64,000 bases of DNA from Nocardia coubleae NBRC 108252 (GCF_001612805.1 NZ_BDBD01000019.1:372001-436000); one strand, 5' to 3'; positions 1 to 8,117 are shown, counted from the first letter of the stretch. The notes: generated by a model from the letters alone, not told the origin. A program made the numbers and translations.

Positions 1-137
1 GCGGCCGCGGCAAGCTGCTCGTACGCGCTTTCCGTCGTGGCGGCCGAATATACGGTGAGCGGGAACGGATAACGATCGTCGCCCGTCTCCCGCAACCACA
101 CATGCGCGAATTCGTCGGGGGTGAACATCCAGCTCAT
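1..137 (-). CDS. EspG-family ESX secretion-associated protein (N-terminal fragment)
   Basis: Only the first 45 codons lie in the window; the gene runs off the left edge. The N-terminus reads MSWMFTPDEFAHVWLRETGD and continues with DRYPFPL. This matches the usual opening of EspG-type proteins (a W/F-x-x-x-EF-x-x-x-W segment followed by a YPxPL segment). EspG proteins are cytosolic chaperones that bind PE/PPE-type T7SS substrates. The ATG overlaps the TGA of the upstream PPE-like gene by four bases (ATGA), so the two are probably translationally coupled as chaperone and client. The family call is moderately sure because only about 45 residues are visible. Confidence 0.6.
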   Translation of the reverse strand, partial: MSWMFTPDEFAHVWLRETGDDRYPFPLTVYSAATTESAYEQLAAA

Positions 138-1420
138 GCGTTTCCGGACTCCTGTTCCGGCAGGCGGGTCGCCGGGGCGTCGGCGCCGATGGCCTGGGGC
201 ACCGCATGCTGCTCGTCACCCAGCAGTTCGGGTTGAACACCACGCAGGTAGTCGGGCGCTTTGTGCTCGTCCTCGTCGTCCTTGCCGCCACCACGCGCGC
301 CCGGCGCACCCATCATTCCCGGACTCATCCCGCGCCCACTGGATCCCGCCGCACCCGAAGAACCTGCGGCGCCGGGATTTTGGCCGGCAACCACCGGGCC
401 GCGACCAGCCAAGGCACCACCCGGTGTCGGTGTGCCGCTACCCGGCGTCGAACCGCCCGCTGACCCGCCTCCTGGCGAACCACCACCCGGTGAACTACCA
501 CCTGGCGATCCGGTACCCGGCGAACCAGCGCCAGGGGTCGTCGAGGATGGCGTGGTCGAGGATGGATCGGTACTCGCCGGATTGGTCGTGCTGTTCTGCC
601 CTTGCGAGTCGTCGGTACCGCTGCTGTCGTCGTCATCCGTACCGGCACTGGATGTTTCGTCGTCCGTGGTCGTACCGGGCTGGTTCGGGTCCTCGGTGGT
701 CGCGGTGTCGCCCGCATCGCCCGGCCCGGTGTCACCGCCACCGGCACCACCATTGTTCGATCCGCCACCGCCGGAGCCAGGATCACTCGTTCCGTCGCCC
801 GGTTGGCTCGGCGCAACGAAGGCGGGCACGGATTCACCAGCCGGACCATAGGTGGGTTTGTAGGTCGAATTCATCGCCGCGATCGCCTGCAACCGCCGGT
901 CTTCCTTCTCCCGCTCCACAGTGCCAGCCTCACCCGGAACAGCCAGTTCGGTCAGCGACACAGGGATCGTCGACCCGACACCCGCGCCAGCCTCCTTTGA
1001 AATCGGCGGTGGCACAGCTACTTTCACAGCCTCTGCACCGTAAGCCGCGGCCTTCACCCGATGTCCGACCACCGACAGCACCGTATACACGTCGGTGGCC
1101 TCGGTGATGAACCGTCGTCCCGCCGCTTCTCCCGCCGAAGCGAACTGCCCCTCCAAACTCGAGGTCGCCCGCGCCGTTGAAATCATCAACGCGGTCACCG
1201 CACCCGAGATCTCCGCGAACATATTGACCCAACTGTCGCCGAGTTGCTGCATCTTCCCCGGCTCCATCGCCTGCACGCCGTTGAAGATATCTTCGTGTGA
1301 AAGATTTTCGTACACTTCGAATTCCGAGATGTACTTCGGATCGACGCCACCGTGGCTCAGCGATTGCTGCTGCTCCTCCGCGCCCAGCTGCTGTTGCGTC
1401 CCACCCGCCGAAACAGCCAT
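134..1420 (-). CDS. PPE/WXG100-like putative T7SS substrate with Gly/Pro/Ser-rich tail
   Basis: A 428-aa protein in two parts. Residues ~1-190 are helical and resemble the helical-hairpin domain of nocardial PPE-like/WXG100 proteins. They include an AMEPGKMQQLGDSW segment, and an LEG sits where a W-x-G turn would be expected. Residues ~195-385 are a low-complexity Gly/Pro/Ser/Thr/Asp linker. The last ~45 residues form a conserved-looking tail (APDYLRGVQPELLG). No signal peptide is visible, as expected for a T7SS client. It lies between a DUF3558 lipoprotein gene (2-nt gap) and an EspG-like gene (4-nt overlap), which supports export by an ESX-type system. Exact family uncertain. Confidence 0.6.
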   Translation of the reverse strand: MAVSAGGTQQQLGAEEQQQSLSHGGVDPKYISEFEVYENLSHEDIFNGVQAMEPGKMQQLGDSWVNMFAEISGAVTALMISTARATSSLEGQFASAGEAAGRRFITEATDVYTVLSVVGHRVKAAAYGAEAVKVAVPPPISKEAGAGVGSTIPVSLTELAVPGEAGTVEREKEDRRLQAIAAMNSTYKPTYGPAGESVPAFVAPSQPGDGTSDPGSGGGGSNNGGAGGGDTGPGDAGDTATTEDPNQPGTTTDDETSSAGTDDDDSSGTDDSQGQNSTTNPASTDPSSTTPSSTTPGAGSPGTGSPGGSSPGGGSPGGGSAGGSTPGSGTPTPGGALAGRGPVVAGQNPGAAGSSGAAGSSGRGMSPGMMGAPGARGGGKDDEDEHKAPDYLRGVQPELLGDEQHAVPQAIGADAPATRLPEQESGNA

Positions 1421-1422
1421 CG

Positions 1423-2055
1423 TCAGTTCTCCTTACCGATGGATTTCTCCACTACCGAAGCGGTTTCCATGATGTTGGTGCAGGGGTCGAGGTTCTGCTT
1501 CTTGCCCAGGCTTAGCACCAGCGATCCGACAATGACGACACCGGCCTTGGTCTCGACATGCACTTGGCACGCGTCTTCGCCTCCCGGCTGGTTACGCACC
1601 AGTCCTGCTCGGCGTCCATTCACGGTCGTTGCCTCGAGCCAAGCACCGTTCTTCTGGAGATTCTCGTCCCAAGTGATGTTGCCGGAGTCCACATTCAGCG
1701 ACATCGTGTTGTCCACGTTGCGGAAAATGCATGTCAAGAATGTGTATTCGGCAACCAGATCTGGGCCTCGCCGTCGCGACTCGGACCGAAAGCCCGTGGA
1801 CTCGATTTCGGCTGCACCGATCCACGTGCAGGGATCGAAGACCACCTTCGGCCGACCCGATGTCTGCGTGTACTTGTTGTCTTGCGCCGGGGGCTGCAGC
1901 TTTGCGTCGGTCAGTGTTGGTCGCGCGTGTGGCGTCGAACTAACCGAACCGTCGTGTTCTGCAGTCTCCGGAACCGCAGTACCGCTCGACGAACTACACG
2001 CCGACCCGGCCAAGGCAAACAGGACGCAAGCCCCAATTAATGCTGATTTCACCAT
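1423..2055 (-). CDS. DUF3558-type lipoprotein
   Basis: A 210-aa protein with a lipoprotein signal peptide: charged start, hydrophobic stretch, and lipobox LAGSAC with the acylated Cys near residue 20. The mature part carries the DUF3558 hallmarks, with paired cysteines in FDPCTWI and TCIF and a late LDPCTN. The domain occurs in actinobacterial cell-envelope lipoproteins often coded next to T7SS genes. The ATG shares one base with the TAA of the upstream gene (TAATG), and the PPE-like gene follows after two bases, so this is the second gene of a leftward operon. Its precise role is unknown; cell-envelope attachment is inferred from the lipobox. Confidence 0.75.
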   Translation of the reverse strand: MVKSALIGACVLFALAGSACSSSSGTAVPETAEHDGSVSSTPHARPTLTDAKLQPPAQDNKYTQTSGRPKVVFDPCTWIGAAEIESTGFRSESRRRGPDLVAEYTFLTCIFRNVDNTMSLNVDSGNITWDENLQKNGAWLEATTVNGRRAGLVRNQPGGEDACQVHVETKAGVVIVGSLVLSLGKKQNLDPCTNIMETASVVEKSIGKEN

Positions 2056-2417
2056 TATGCCCGCTCAGCTATCGCTCTCATCGCATCCGAATTGAGCTGG
2101 TCCACCTCGGCGAGCACTCCGGCAGCCTGCAGGTATCCCTCCGCCATACCTCGAGCTGCGGTCGCCATCTCTCCGAGAACTTTCTTTGCCTCGCCCGCTT
2201 TATCAGAGAAACCCTTCTGCAGCTGCCCAGCGGACTCCAGCGACCCGAAACCGGTGACGCCGCGCATAACCTCGGCATCCTCGGTCCATCGGTCACACAT
2301 CGCCGCGAACCGCAGGTAGCTGGCTGCCACCTCCCGAGCAGCATCCGGCTCCATCCGCAACTGCCCCGACGACGAAGCGTTCCACAACTGCGCCGCAGCA
2401 TCCCCACCGATTGCCAC
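2055..2417 (-). CDS. small helical WXG100-like protein, first gene of T7SS-type operon
   Basis: The GTG at 2417 was chosen because a GGGGAGGGG ribosome-binding sequence lies just upstream; an open frame reaching 2543 has no such support. This gives 120 residues, predicted almost all helical, in the size range of WXG100/ESX proteins. No clean WXG motif is present; a central GFGSLES segment may form the turn. It opens the leftward operon followed by the DUF3558 lipoprotein, PPE-like protein and EspG. The position suggests an ESX partner or secreted adaptor, but the sequence alone does not identify a named family. Confidence 0.55.
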   Translation of the reverse strand: MAIGGDAAAQLWNASSSGQLRMEPDAAREVAASYLRFAAMCDRWTEDAEVMRGVTGFGSLESAGQLQKGFSDKAGEAKKVLGEMATAARGMAEGYLQAAGVLAEVDQLNSDAMRAIAERA

Positions 2418-2605
2418 AGACCCCTCCCCACATCCGGCCGGTCGCACGCAGTCTAACGCCCGCCTGGACCGTCCGACATCACCGCGATCTCCACTGTTCG
2501 TCACCGCGGCTCGAGACCAGGCTGAGAATCCGGATGGAACCATCTGCTGTTAGCTTGCGTCCAAGAGGTGTGTGAAGGTTCTGCAGAAAATGGGGGAGGC
2601 GGTTC
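2418..2605. promoter_or_regulatory. divergent promoter region of the two T7SS-type operons
   Basis: 188 nt separate the GTG start of the leftward WXG-like operon from the ATG start of the rightward EspC-like operon. Both promoters must lie here. No convincing -10/-35 pair or operator could be assigned. The rightward gene has a clear GGGGGAGG ribosome-binding sequence. Confidence 0.5.
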
Positions 2606-2926
2606 ATGGCGCTCGAAGTCAGTCCTGACAGCTTGCGACAAGCCGCCGCAGCCCTCGCTCTCCTCCCCAACGACATCGAAAATGCGAAGAAGCTCGGGGC
2701 GGCACCGGTGGCCGCAGCGCTCCGGGGGTCAGCGGTCGGTTCTGCTCTCGGCGGCTCCGACTCCCGCAGCAAGACGGCGAAAGACGTGCTGAAGGCGCGA
2801 TTCAATCATCTGTCGGGCCTGATGGCCCTGTCGGCGAACAAATACGAGGGCACCGACGCGGATGCGGCACGGCGCCTTGCCGCTGTTGCCGACTTGAACT
2901 CCGGCAACGCCCACGAGGGGAAGTGA
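2606..2926 (+). CDS. EspC-like type VII secretion target
   Basis: A 106-aa protein with an ATG preceded by GGGGGAGG at good spacing. The start (MALEVSPDSLRQAAAAL) and the two-helix layout match the EspC/DUF2580 class of T7SS-exported proteins, which usually begin with a valine/leucine-proline segment and are coded just before a larger partner. It has no signal peptide. Only one base separates it from the downstream WXG/glycine-zipper gene, so the two are co-translated. EspC-like proteins commonly accompany larger T7SS effectors and may help their export; that role is inferred from context. Confidence 0.65.
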   Translation: MALEVSPDSLRQAAAALALLPNDIENAKKLGAAPVAAALRGSAVGSALGGSDSRSKTAKDVLKARFNHLSGLMALSANKYEGTDADAARRLAAVADLNSGNAHEGK

Positions 2927-2927
2927 C

Positions 2928-3977
2928 ATGGCCCCACCTGCTGACGTCCTCACCTGGGATCTTTCGCACCTGCCTGCCGTGGCGACCAGCGCGGGCGAAA
3001 TCGCCGACGCCATCGTGGCTGCGGCCGGCACCATGCACAACACGATCCACAACGGCTTGATCTGGAAGGGCGATGCGAAAACGGCCGCCGAAGACAAAGC
3101 CGACGAGGAACAGACCCAGATGCGCGCTATCGCGGTCGCCTACGACGACCTGGAGGCCGCATGCAACGGCGCCTACCAAGCCATGAATCAACCTCTGGCC
3201 GACATCAAAACCATTTACCAGAATTACGTGACCGGGAAGGTATCGGTCACCGACGACTGGAGCGTCCACGGAGTCGACGACTGGAACTCCGAAGCGGGTA
3301 TCCAGTTGGCCCGGCTACCTGGACTTGCGTCAGCCCTGATGACCGCCGATGCCACGTGGGGTCAGAAGCTCGCTGATGCGAACAGCGAGCTCGACCGAAT
3401 GGCGCCCGCGTCGGCATTGGCCGCTACGGCTGCAGCGATCACCGCGATCAAGAACGAAGATCCTTCGGCTATCCCCGATTCCATCGCCGCATCCCCCGCG
3501 TCGCATTGGGCACCGGACAAAGAAGCGATGACCGCTGCCGCGATTGCCGGAGCGATGACCGAAGGTACGCGTATGGGTCTCGAGTCCGCAGCGAAGGACG
3601 CTGCGGACAAAGGGGTGTTGAAATGGGTCGAGAACTGGGGCAAGTGGGGCCAGGACGGTAAGTGGACGAGCGGTATCGGCAGGCTCGGCATTGTCGGCAA
3701 CGTCATCGGTACCGTGCCCGCCATTGCGAACGACATCAACGGCGGTATGGATCCGACCGAGGCGATCGTCAGCGAATCCGCGGGCACAGCAGCTGGAATG
3801 GCAGTCGGAACAATGGCGGGGACTGCGGTCGGCTCGTGGGCGACCGGCGCGCTCACTGGAGCCGCGGTCGGATCAGTGGTACCCGGCGCCGGTACCGCCG
3901 TGGGGTTTGTGGTCGGCGCTGGAGTGGGTGCACTGACCGCTTGGGGTGTTTCCAAATCGATTCAGAAGTTCTGGTAG
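2928..3977 (+). CDS. WXG-type N-terminus with glycine-zipper C-terminus; candidate T7SS effector
   Basis: A 349-aa protein. Residues ~1-110 are helical with a W-K-G turn (LIWKGDAKTA) and resemble the ESX/WXG100 head of T7SS effectors. A variable middle follows. Residues ~240-345 form a Gly/Ala-rich hydrophobic stretch with repeated G-x3-G spacing, interrupted by a WVENWGKWGQDGKW aromatic cluster near residue 230. Such glycine zippers insert in membranes in several toxins and envelope proteins. The EspC-like gene is immediately upstream, and two paralogous membrane-protein genes follow 4 nt and then 2 nt downstream, an arrangement like toxin plus immunity. No toxin domain was recognised, so effector function is a hypothesis. 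Confidence 0.55.
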   Translation: MAPPADVLTWDLSHLPAVATSAGEIADAIVAAAGTMHNTIHNGLIWKGDAKTAAEDKADEEQTQMRAIAVAYDDLEAACNGAYQAMNQPLADIKTIYQNYVTGKVSVTDDWSVHGVDDWNSEAGIQLARLPGLASALMTADATWGQKLADANSELDRMAPASALAATAAAITAIKNEDPSAIPDSIAASPASHWAPDKEAMTAAAIAGAMTEGTRMGLESAAKDAADKGVLKWVENWGKWGQDGKWTSGIGRLGIVGNVIGTVPAIANDINGGMDPTEAIVSESAGTAAGMAVGTMAGTAVGSWATGALTGAAVGSVVPGAGTAVGFVVGAGVGALTAWGVSKSIQKFW

Positions 3978-3981
3978 CACG

Positions 3982-4878
3982 GTGACTGATTATCCCGAAC
4001 TGCCTCGCCTTCAGATTTCGGAACGTTACCGAAATCATCGCCCTATCGCGATGGCGGCATTCCTGATACTTATGGCGATCGGATTCGCGCTGTTGAGCGC
4101 GACTTGGGCTGTGATTGTGATACGGGAATGGACCGAACAGCCCATGATCGTAGTCGTTGGTCATGTAGGCCTAGCCGTCGCCGCGGCTGGAATCACGGCA
4201 ATGTTCTCGAGCATCGCCGCCGTTCCCTATCGATCAGCGCACTTGGGCACCCGCCGAGTGGTGGTACAAACAAGCGATCCGACCAGGGGGACCGGGGTCG
4301 AACTGCTTCAGTCCACAATGTTCACTCCGCTCACTCTGATATTCATCGGTTTCTTCCTCTATGGACAGTGCGCTTGGTGGGCGTGGCGTGGGGGAACTAG
4401 CGAATCCTTGCTCCCGATGTCTCGAGACAACAGCGTCGGGGCGACCCTGGCACTTCTCATATCTTTGGCATTGCTCGCATGCCTGGTACTCATGATCCTT
4501 GCCAAACGATGGCGTGTGGCCTACCAGCTGTACCCATCCGGAGTCCTGAGACAGACAACCCTGCCGGGGTCTACCAAATCGCGATTTATACCGTGGGAAT
4601 CGATCTCCGGGATACGCGGCGATGAACGTTACATTTCACCATACCTTCGCTCGGCCTCATTGATCGTCGCCGAGCTCCTCGATTCAGCACCGAACACCGA
4701 CCACGCACTTTTCGACCGCCCGGGCGAGTTCGGCATCCCCGCATACCTACTGGAATGTGACTCCAACCTACTTCTCGCCGTCATGAGCGAGCTCGCGAAG
4801 AATCCGAGTTCTCGAGAACTTCTCATGCATCCCCGAGCAGCGGATTGGTTCACCCATAATTACCATGGCGAGGCGTAG
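3982..4878 (+). CDS. four-helix membrane protein, paralogue of the next gene
   Basis: Start is the GTG at 3982, four bases after the upstream stop. The 298-aa product has two hydrophobic pairs: residues ~22-45 and ~55-80, then ~115-135 and ~165-190. A soluble C-terminal half of ~105 residues follows. It shares its plan and short motifs with the next gene product: a VVGHVGLA-type motif, an AWWAWRGGT segment, an LLPMSRDNS segment, an IRGDE motif after W-x-x-I, an LFDR-GE-GIPA segment and a W-F-T-x-x-Y-H end. No known family was recognised. Context suggests a membrane immunity or accessory protein for the upstream candidate effector. Confidence 0.55.
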   Translation: MTDYPELPRLQISERYRNHRPIAMAAFLILMAIGFALLSATWAVIVIREWTEQPMIVVVGHVGLAVAAAGITAMFSSIAAVPYRSAHLGTRRVVVQTSDPTRGTGVELLQSTMFTPLTLIFIGFFLYGQCAWWAWRGGTSESLLPMSRDNSVGATLALLISLALLACLVLMILAKRWRVAYQLYPSGVLRQTTLPGSTKSRFIPWESISGIRGDERYISPYLRSASLIVAELLDSAPNTDHALFDRPGEFGIPAYLLECDSNLLLAVMSELAKNPSSRELLMHPRAADWFTHNYHGEA

Positions 4879-4880
4879 CC

Positions 4881-5786
4881 ATGCGCGAAAACACTTCCGC
4901 CCATTCAAGGTCGCCGGTCGTACTCATCCATCGACAGTGGCACGAACGAGCGTCACGGGGCGTCATTGTCTTCACAACGATCATGATGCTCGCACTGCTA
5001 GCTGCCGCGTCGGTTTGGCTGGTGATTGCGATCCGAGGCGACGGCAGCAACAACGTCATGACAATCGTCGGGCACATTGGGGCGATTGCCCTATTTCTGG
5101 GCGCCGCGGGACTGTTCGGTGCCAGATTGCTGACGATGTTCCCACATGCGGCCGCAATGATGATCCCTCCGACAGGTCGAAATGTCGACGCGGAATGGGG
5201 ATCGGGGATCCACCTACGGCAAGAATCCAGTCTGCTGTCACTGGAACTGACCCTCGCCGGTTGCGGCCTCTTCGGCTTCGCAGCCTGGTGGGACTGGCAT
5301 GCAGGCGGCACAGACGGCTTACTTCCGTTCTCCCGCAACAACAGCGGCGGCGCGATCGGCGCACTGGTGTTCTCGATCGTAACCGTTACCGCACTCCTCC
5401 TGATGATTTTCGCGCGGTTCGCACGAATTCGATGGGAATTGTACCCGGCAGGAATAATCTGCCGGATGCCTATGCGTGGAACCTCGCGGATCAACTGGTC
5501 GGCCATTTCGAACATTCGCGGCGATGTGTGCAAACTCTCGGCTCAATACGATAAGGCGCCGGTCGTCCTGGCGACCTTGGCAGACACCTCCCGACCGGCG
5601 AAGCACAAATTGTTCGACAGAGTCGGTGAATTAGGAATTCCGGCTTGCATTCTTCGATGCGATTCAGATCTTCTGCTGGCGCTGATGAAACATCTCCTGG
5701 ACGAGCCGGAGTCGCGACAGCTTCTCGCGACCGAGGCCGCGACGGAGTGGTTCACCCTGCGTTATCACCAACTGCCGAACGACTGA
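4881..5786 (+). CDS. four-helix membrane protein, paralogue of the previous gene
   Basis: 301 aa, starting two bases after the previous stop. It has the same layout of four predicted membrane helices in the first ~190 residues and a soluble tail. Shared landmarks are IVGHIG, AAWWDWHAGGTDGLLPFSRNN, NIRGD, LFDRVGELGIPA and the ending WFTLRYHQL. The two proteins are clearly diverged duplicates, not a recent copy. The family is unknown to me. Tandem duplication directly downstream of a T7SS-type candidate effector is a common immunity pattern, but nothing in the sequence proves that role. Confidence 0.55.
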   Translation: MRENTSAHSRSPVVLIHRQWHERASRGVIVFTTIMMLALLAAASVWLVIAIRGDGSNNVMTIVGHIGAIALFLGAAGLFGARLLTMFPHAAAMMIPPTGRNVDAEWGSGIHLRQESSLLSLELTLAGCGLFGFAAWWDWHAGGTDGLLPFSRNNSGGAIGALVFSIVTVTALLLMIFARFARIRWELYPAGIICRMPMRGTSRINWSAISNIRGDVCKLSAQYDKAPVVLATLADTSRPAKHKLFDRVGELGIPACILRCDSDLLLALMKHLLDEPESRQLLATEAATEWFTLRYHQLPND

Positions 5787-5804
5787 CGCAATCAGGAGCA
5801 CAGC

Positions 5805-6329
5805 ATGAACCAGAGCCTTGCCGAATATCTCCATGGACGCGAGATCCGAATCATCCCGGTACACACCGACACCATCGGAGCGCCGGATATCCGTGTTGTT
5901 CCACCGGAGGGCTGGCTCGAGATCGGCCAGGATGCGATGCCAGGCGCCTACGCGGCGTGGGCGAATCCGTCGGCCGATGGAGGCGGGTGGGCGGACAACG
6001 TCCTGGTCATGGTCGGCCGGCTCACCGAACGAGTCGATTCTTCAGAGTTGATGGACTGCGCGTTCGTCGACTCCCGGCGGCTGCCGAGCTGGATCGAGCA
6101 ATCGGCCGAATTCGTGGACTGCGACGGATATCGGGCGGCCACCATCTCGGGTCTCTATACCGGCGGTGAGCTGCGCGTCCGCACCAGAACGCAATATCTG
6201 CTGATCGATGTTCTCGACCACGACTATCTGGTGCAGTACACCGCTACCGTCGCCGCAGACTCGGCCGCCTGGGACATCATCGACCTTCCGTCACCCTTGT
6301 CGGTGGTGTGGCCACCGCGCGGCTGCTGA
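5805..6329 (+). CDS. LpqN/LpqT-family protein without signal peptide
   Basis: 174 aa. The central part matches the LpqN family: VVPPEGWLEI, AYAAWANP, a WADN-x-V-x-VG-x-L segment, D-SRRLPSWIEQ and an ISG-x-Y-x-x-G followed by TRTQYLL and DYLVQY. LpqN proteins are usually exported lipoproteins. This one starts MNQSLAEYLHG with no signal peptide or lipobox and ends in a Cys (WPPRGC). It is the last gene of the rightward T7SS-type operon, before a convergent terminator. A cytosolic copy in this setting may be exported through the T7SS or serve as a binding partner; its function is unknown. Confidence 0.65.
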   Translation: MNQSLAEYLHGREIRIIPVHTDTIGAPDIRVVPPEGWLEIGQDAMPGAYAAWANPSADGGGWADNVLVMVGRLTERVDSSELMDCAFVDSRRLPSWIEQSAEFVDCDGYRAATISGLYTGGELRVRTRTQYLLIDVLDHDYLVQYTATVAADSAAWDIIDLPSPLSVVWPPRGC

Positions 6330-6351
6330 GGCCTGCACCCGCAGGAGCGAC

Positions 6352-6385
6352 CCGGTGCCGCACCGTGCGAACGATGCGGCACCGG
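6352..6385. terminator. bidirectional terminator hairpin between LpqN-like gene and gpmA
   Basis: A perfect 11-bp inverted repeat (CCGGTGCCGCA at 6352-6362, TGCGGCACCGG at 6375-6385) with a 12-nt loop lies between two convergent stop codons. There is no clear U-tract, as is usual in actinobacteria. Confidence 0.75.
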
Positions 6386-6398
6386 CTCGATGGAACGA

Positions 6399-7136
6399 CT
6401 ACTTCCCGCCCTGGTTGGCCACGGCGGCCGCGCCGGCGGCGGCGGCCTCGGGGTCGAGGTATTCGGCCGGCTTGACCGGGCGCAGGTTTTCGTCGAGTTC
6501 GTAGCGCAGGGGGATGCCGGTGGGGATGTTGAGGCCGGAGATGTCCTCGTCGGAGATGCCGTCGAGGTGCTTCACCAGGGCGCGCAGGGAGTTGCCGTGG
6601 GCTGCCACCAGGACGGTTTTGCCGGTGAGCAGTTCCTTGGAGATGGTGTTCTCCCAGTACGGGATCATGCGGGCGACAACGTCTTTGAGGCATTCGGTCT
6701 TGGGGACCTCGATGCCCGCGTAGCGGGGGTCGCCTTCCTGGCTGTACTCGTTGTCGTCGGCGATGGGCGGGGGCGGGGTGTCGTAGCTGCGCCGCCACAG
6801 CATGAACTGGTCCTGGCCGTACTGTTCGCGGACCTGCTCCTTGTTCTTGCCCTGCAGGTCGCCGTAGTGGCGTTCGTTGAGGCGCCAGTCGCGGATGACG
6901 GGGATCCAGAGGCGGTCGGCCGCGTCGAGCGCGTTGTTGGCGGTGCTGATCGCGCGGCGCAGCAGCGAGGTGTAGACGATGTCGGGCAGCACGTCGTGCT
7001 CGGCGAGCAGCTCGCCTGCCCGCTTGCCCTCGGCGATGCCCTTGTCGGTCAGGTGCACATCCACCCAGCCGGTGAACAAGTTGAGGGCATTCCATTCGCT
7101 CTCGCCGTGGCGCAGCAGCACGAGGGTGTAGGTCAT
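6399..7136 (-). CDS. gpmA: 2,3-bisphosphoglycerate-dependent phosphoglycerate mutase
   Basis: A 245-aa enzyme converting 3-phosphoglycerate to 2-phosphoglycerate in glycolysis and gluconeogenesis. The start MTYTLVLLRHGESEWN contains the phosphohistidine motif RHGE (His11). Further hallmarks are the ERHYGDLQG acid/substrate loop and the second active-site histidine in AAHGNSLRAL. The length fits the dPGM family. The ATG at 7136 was chosen over longer in-frame extensions because the family starts two residues before the first strand. In M. tuberculosis gpm1 lies next to mshA-cluster genes and senX3-regX3; here its downstream side faces a T7SS-type locus. Confidence 0.95.
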   Translation of the reverse strand: MTYTLVLLRHGESEWNALNLFTGWVDVHLTDKGIAEGKRAGELLAEHDVLPDIVYTSLLRRAISTANNALDAADRLWIPVIRDWRLNERHYGDLQGKNKEQVREQYGQDQFMLWRRSYDTPPPPIADDNEYSQEGDPRYAGIEVPKTECLKDVVARMIPYWENTISKELLTGKTVLVAAHGNSLRALVKHLDGISDEDISGLNIPTGIPLRYELDENLRPVKPAEYLDPEAAAAGAAAVANQGGK

Positions 7137-7153
7137 GAGGTCATTCTGGCATT

Positions 7154-8059
7154 TCACCCGCGCTCGGCCCACGCCACCTCGTCGATGGCGAGCACGCCCG
7201 CGCCGACCAGGGTGGCGCCCTCGGGCAGGGTCGAGAGTGAAACGGTTAGGGCGTCGATGAATTCGAGCCCGGCGTGCCGGTCGACAGCGGCGCGCAACGG
7301 TCCCCACAGCGGTTCGCCGGAGTCGGCGAAGCCGCCACCGATCACCACGCGGTCCACGTCGAGCAGGGCCGCGGCCGAACAGACGGCCCGACCGAGAGCG
7401 GTCCCGGCCCGTGCCATCGCGGCGACGGCGACGGGCTCGCCGTCGTGGGCGGCCTGCGCGAGTTCGATCCCCGTCGCCCCGGTCCAGCCCTGCGCACGAG
7501 CCCAGCGCACGGTCGACATCCCACCGGCAACCGCTTCGACGCAACCGAAACCGCCACAGGCACAGGGCGTTTCATCACCGGGCACGATGATGTGGCCGAT
7601 GTGGCCCGCATTGCCGGTTCGCCCCCGCAGCACCCGCCCGTCGGCGAGCACCCCGCCGCCGACCCCCGAAGACACCGTCAACGCCAACCCGTTGTCGAGC
7701 CCGCGCAACCCGCCGACCCGGTGTTCGGCGAGCACGAGGCACGCGCCGTCGATCGCGAACCGCACGGCCGCACCGGGGAACACCGAGCGCACCCGCTCGA
7801 CGATGGGGAACCCGTCGCGCCACCGGGGAAAGTTCAACGGTCGCGTCACCCCGGCGGGCACGTCGACGGGTCCGGCCGACCCGATGCCGACCGCGCGAAC
7901 CTCGTTGTCCCCCGCCACAGCGAGCAGTAACTCCCGACACACCGCCCACGGATCCTCGACGGCCACGGCCGCGCGCCGCACCGAATGCACCGTGTAGTCC
8001 GGATCAACCACTCCTACAGCGAATTTCGTCGCTCCGATGTCGAGCGCGAGGACGACCAT
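7154..8059 (-). CDS. ROK-family sugar kinase
   Basis: 301 aa with an ASKHA ATP-binding start (LALDIGATKFAVGVV), a sugar-binding GSAGPVD segment, the GNAGHIGH motif and the ROK zinc motif (CACGGFGCVE). There is no N-terminal helix-turn-helix, so it reads as a glucokinase-type kinase and not a NagC-type repressor. It would phosphorylate glucose or an amino sugar in the cytosol; the substrate cannot be read. It sits 17 nt upstream of gpmA on the same strand, so the two are probably co-transcribed. A ROK protein is also found near mshA in M. tuberculosis (Rv0485). Confidence 0.85.
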   Translation of the reverse strand: MVVLALDIGATKFAVGVVDPDYTVHSVRRAAVAVEDPWAVCRELLLAVAGDNEVRAVGIGSAGPVDVPAGVTRPLNFPRWRDGFPIVERVRSVFPGAAVRFAIDGACLVLAEHRVGGLRGLDNGLALTVSSGVGGGVLADGRVLRGRTGNAGHIGHIIVPGDETPCACGGFGCVEAVAGGMSTVRWARAQGWTGATGIELAQAAHDGEPVAVAAMARAGTALGRAVCSAAALLDVDRVVIGGGFADSGEPLWGPLRAAVDRHAGLEFIDALTVSLSTLPEGATLVGAGVLAIDEVAWAERG

Positions 8060-8117
8060 CGCCCACTCCTGTCTGTTCGGCCCGTACGGGGTTGATCAGC
8101 CACGACCCGGCCGGCGA

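Noticed and set aside
121..1107. 328-codon rightward open frame opposite the PPE-like gene
   Set aside because: Arg/Pro/His-rich composition typical of an antisense frame in high-GC DNA; the leftward gene has real domain features and coupled neighbours.
2058..2543. Longer N-terminus of the WXG-like protein up to 2543
   Set aside because: The extra 42 residues are Arg/Gly-rich and a strong ribosome-binding sequence marks the GTG at 2417.
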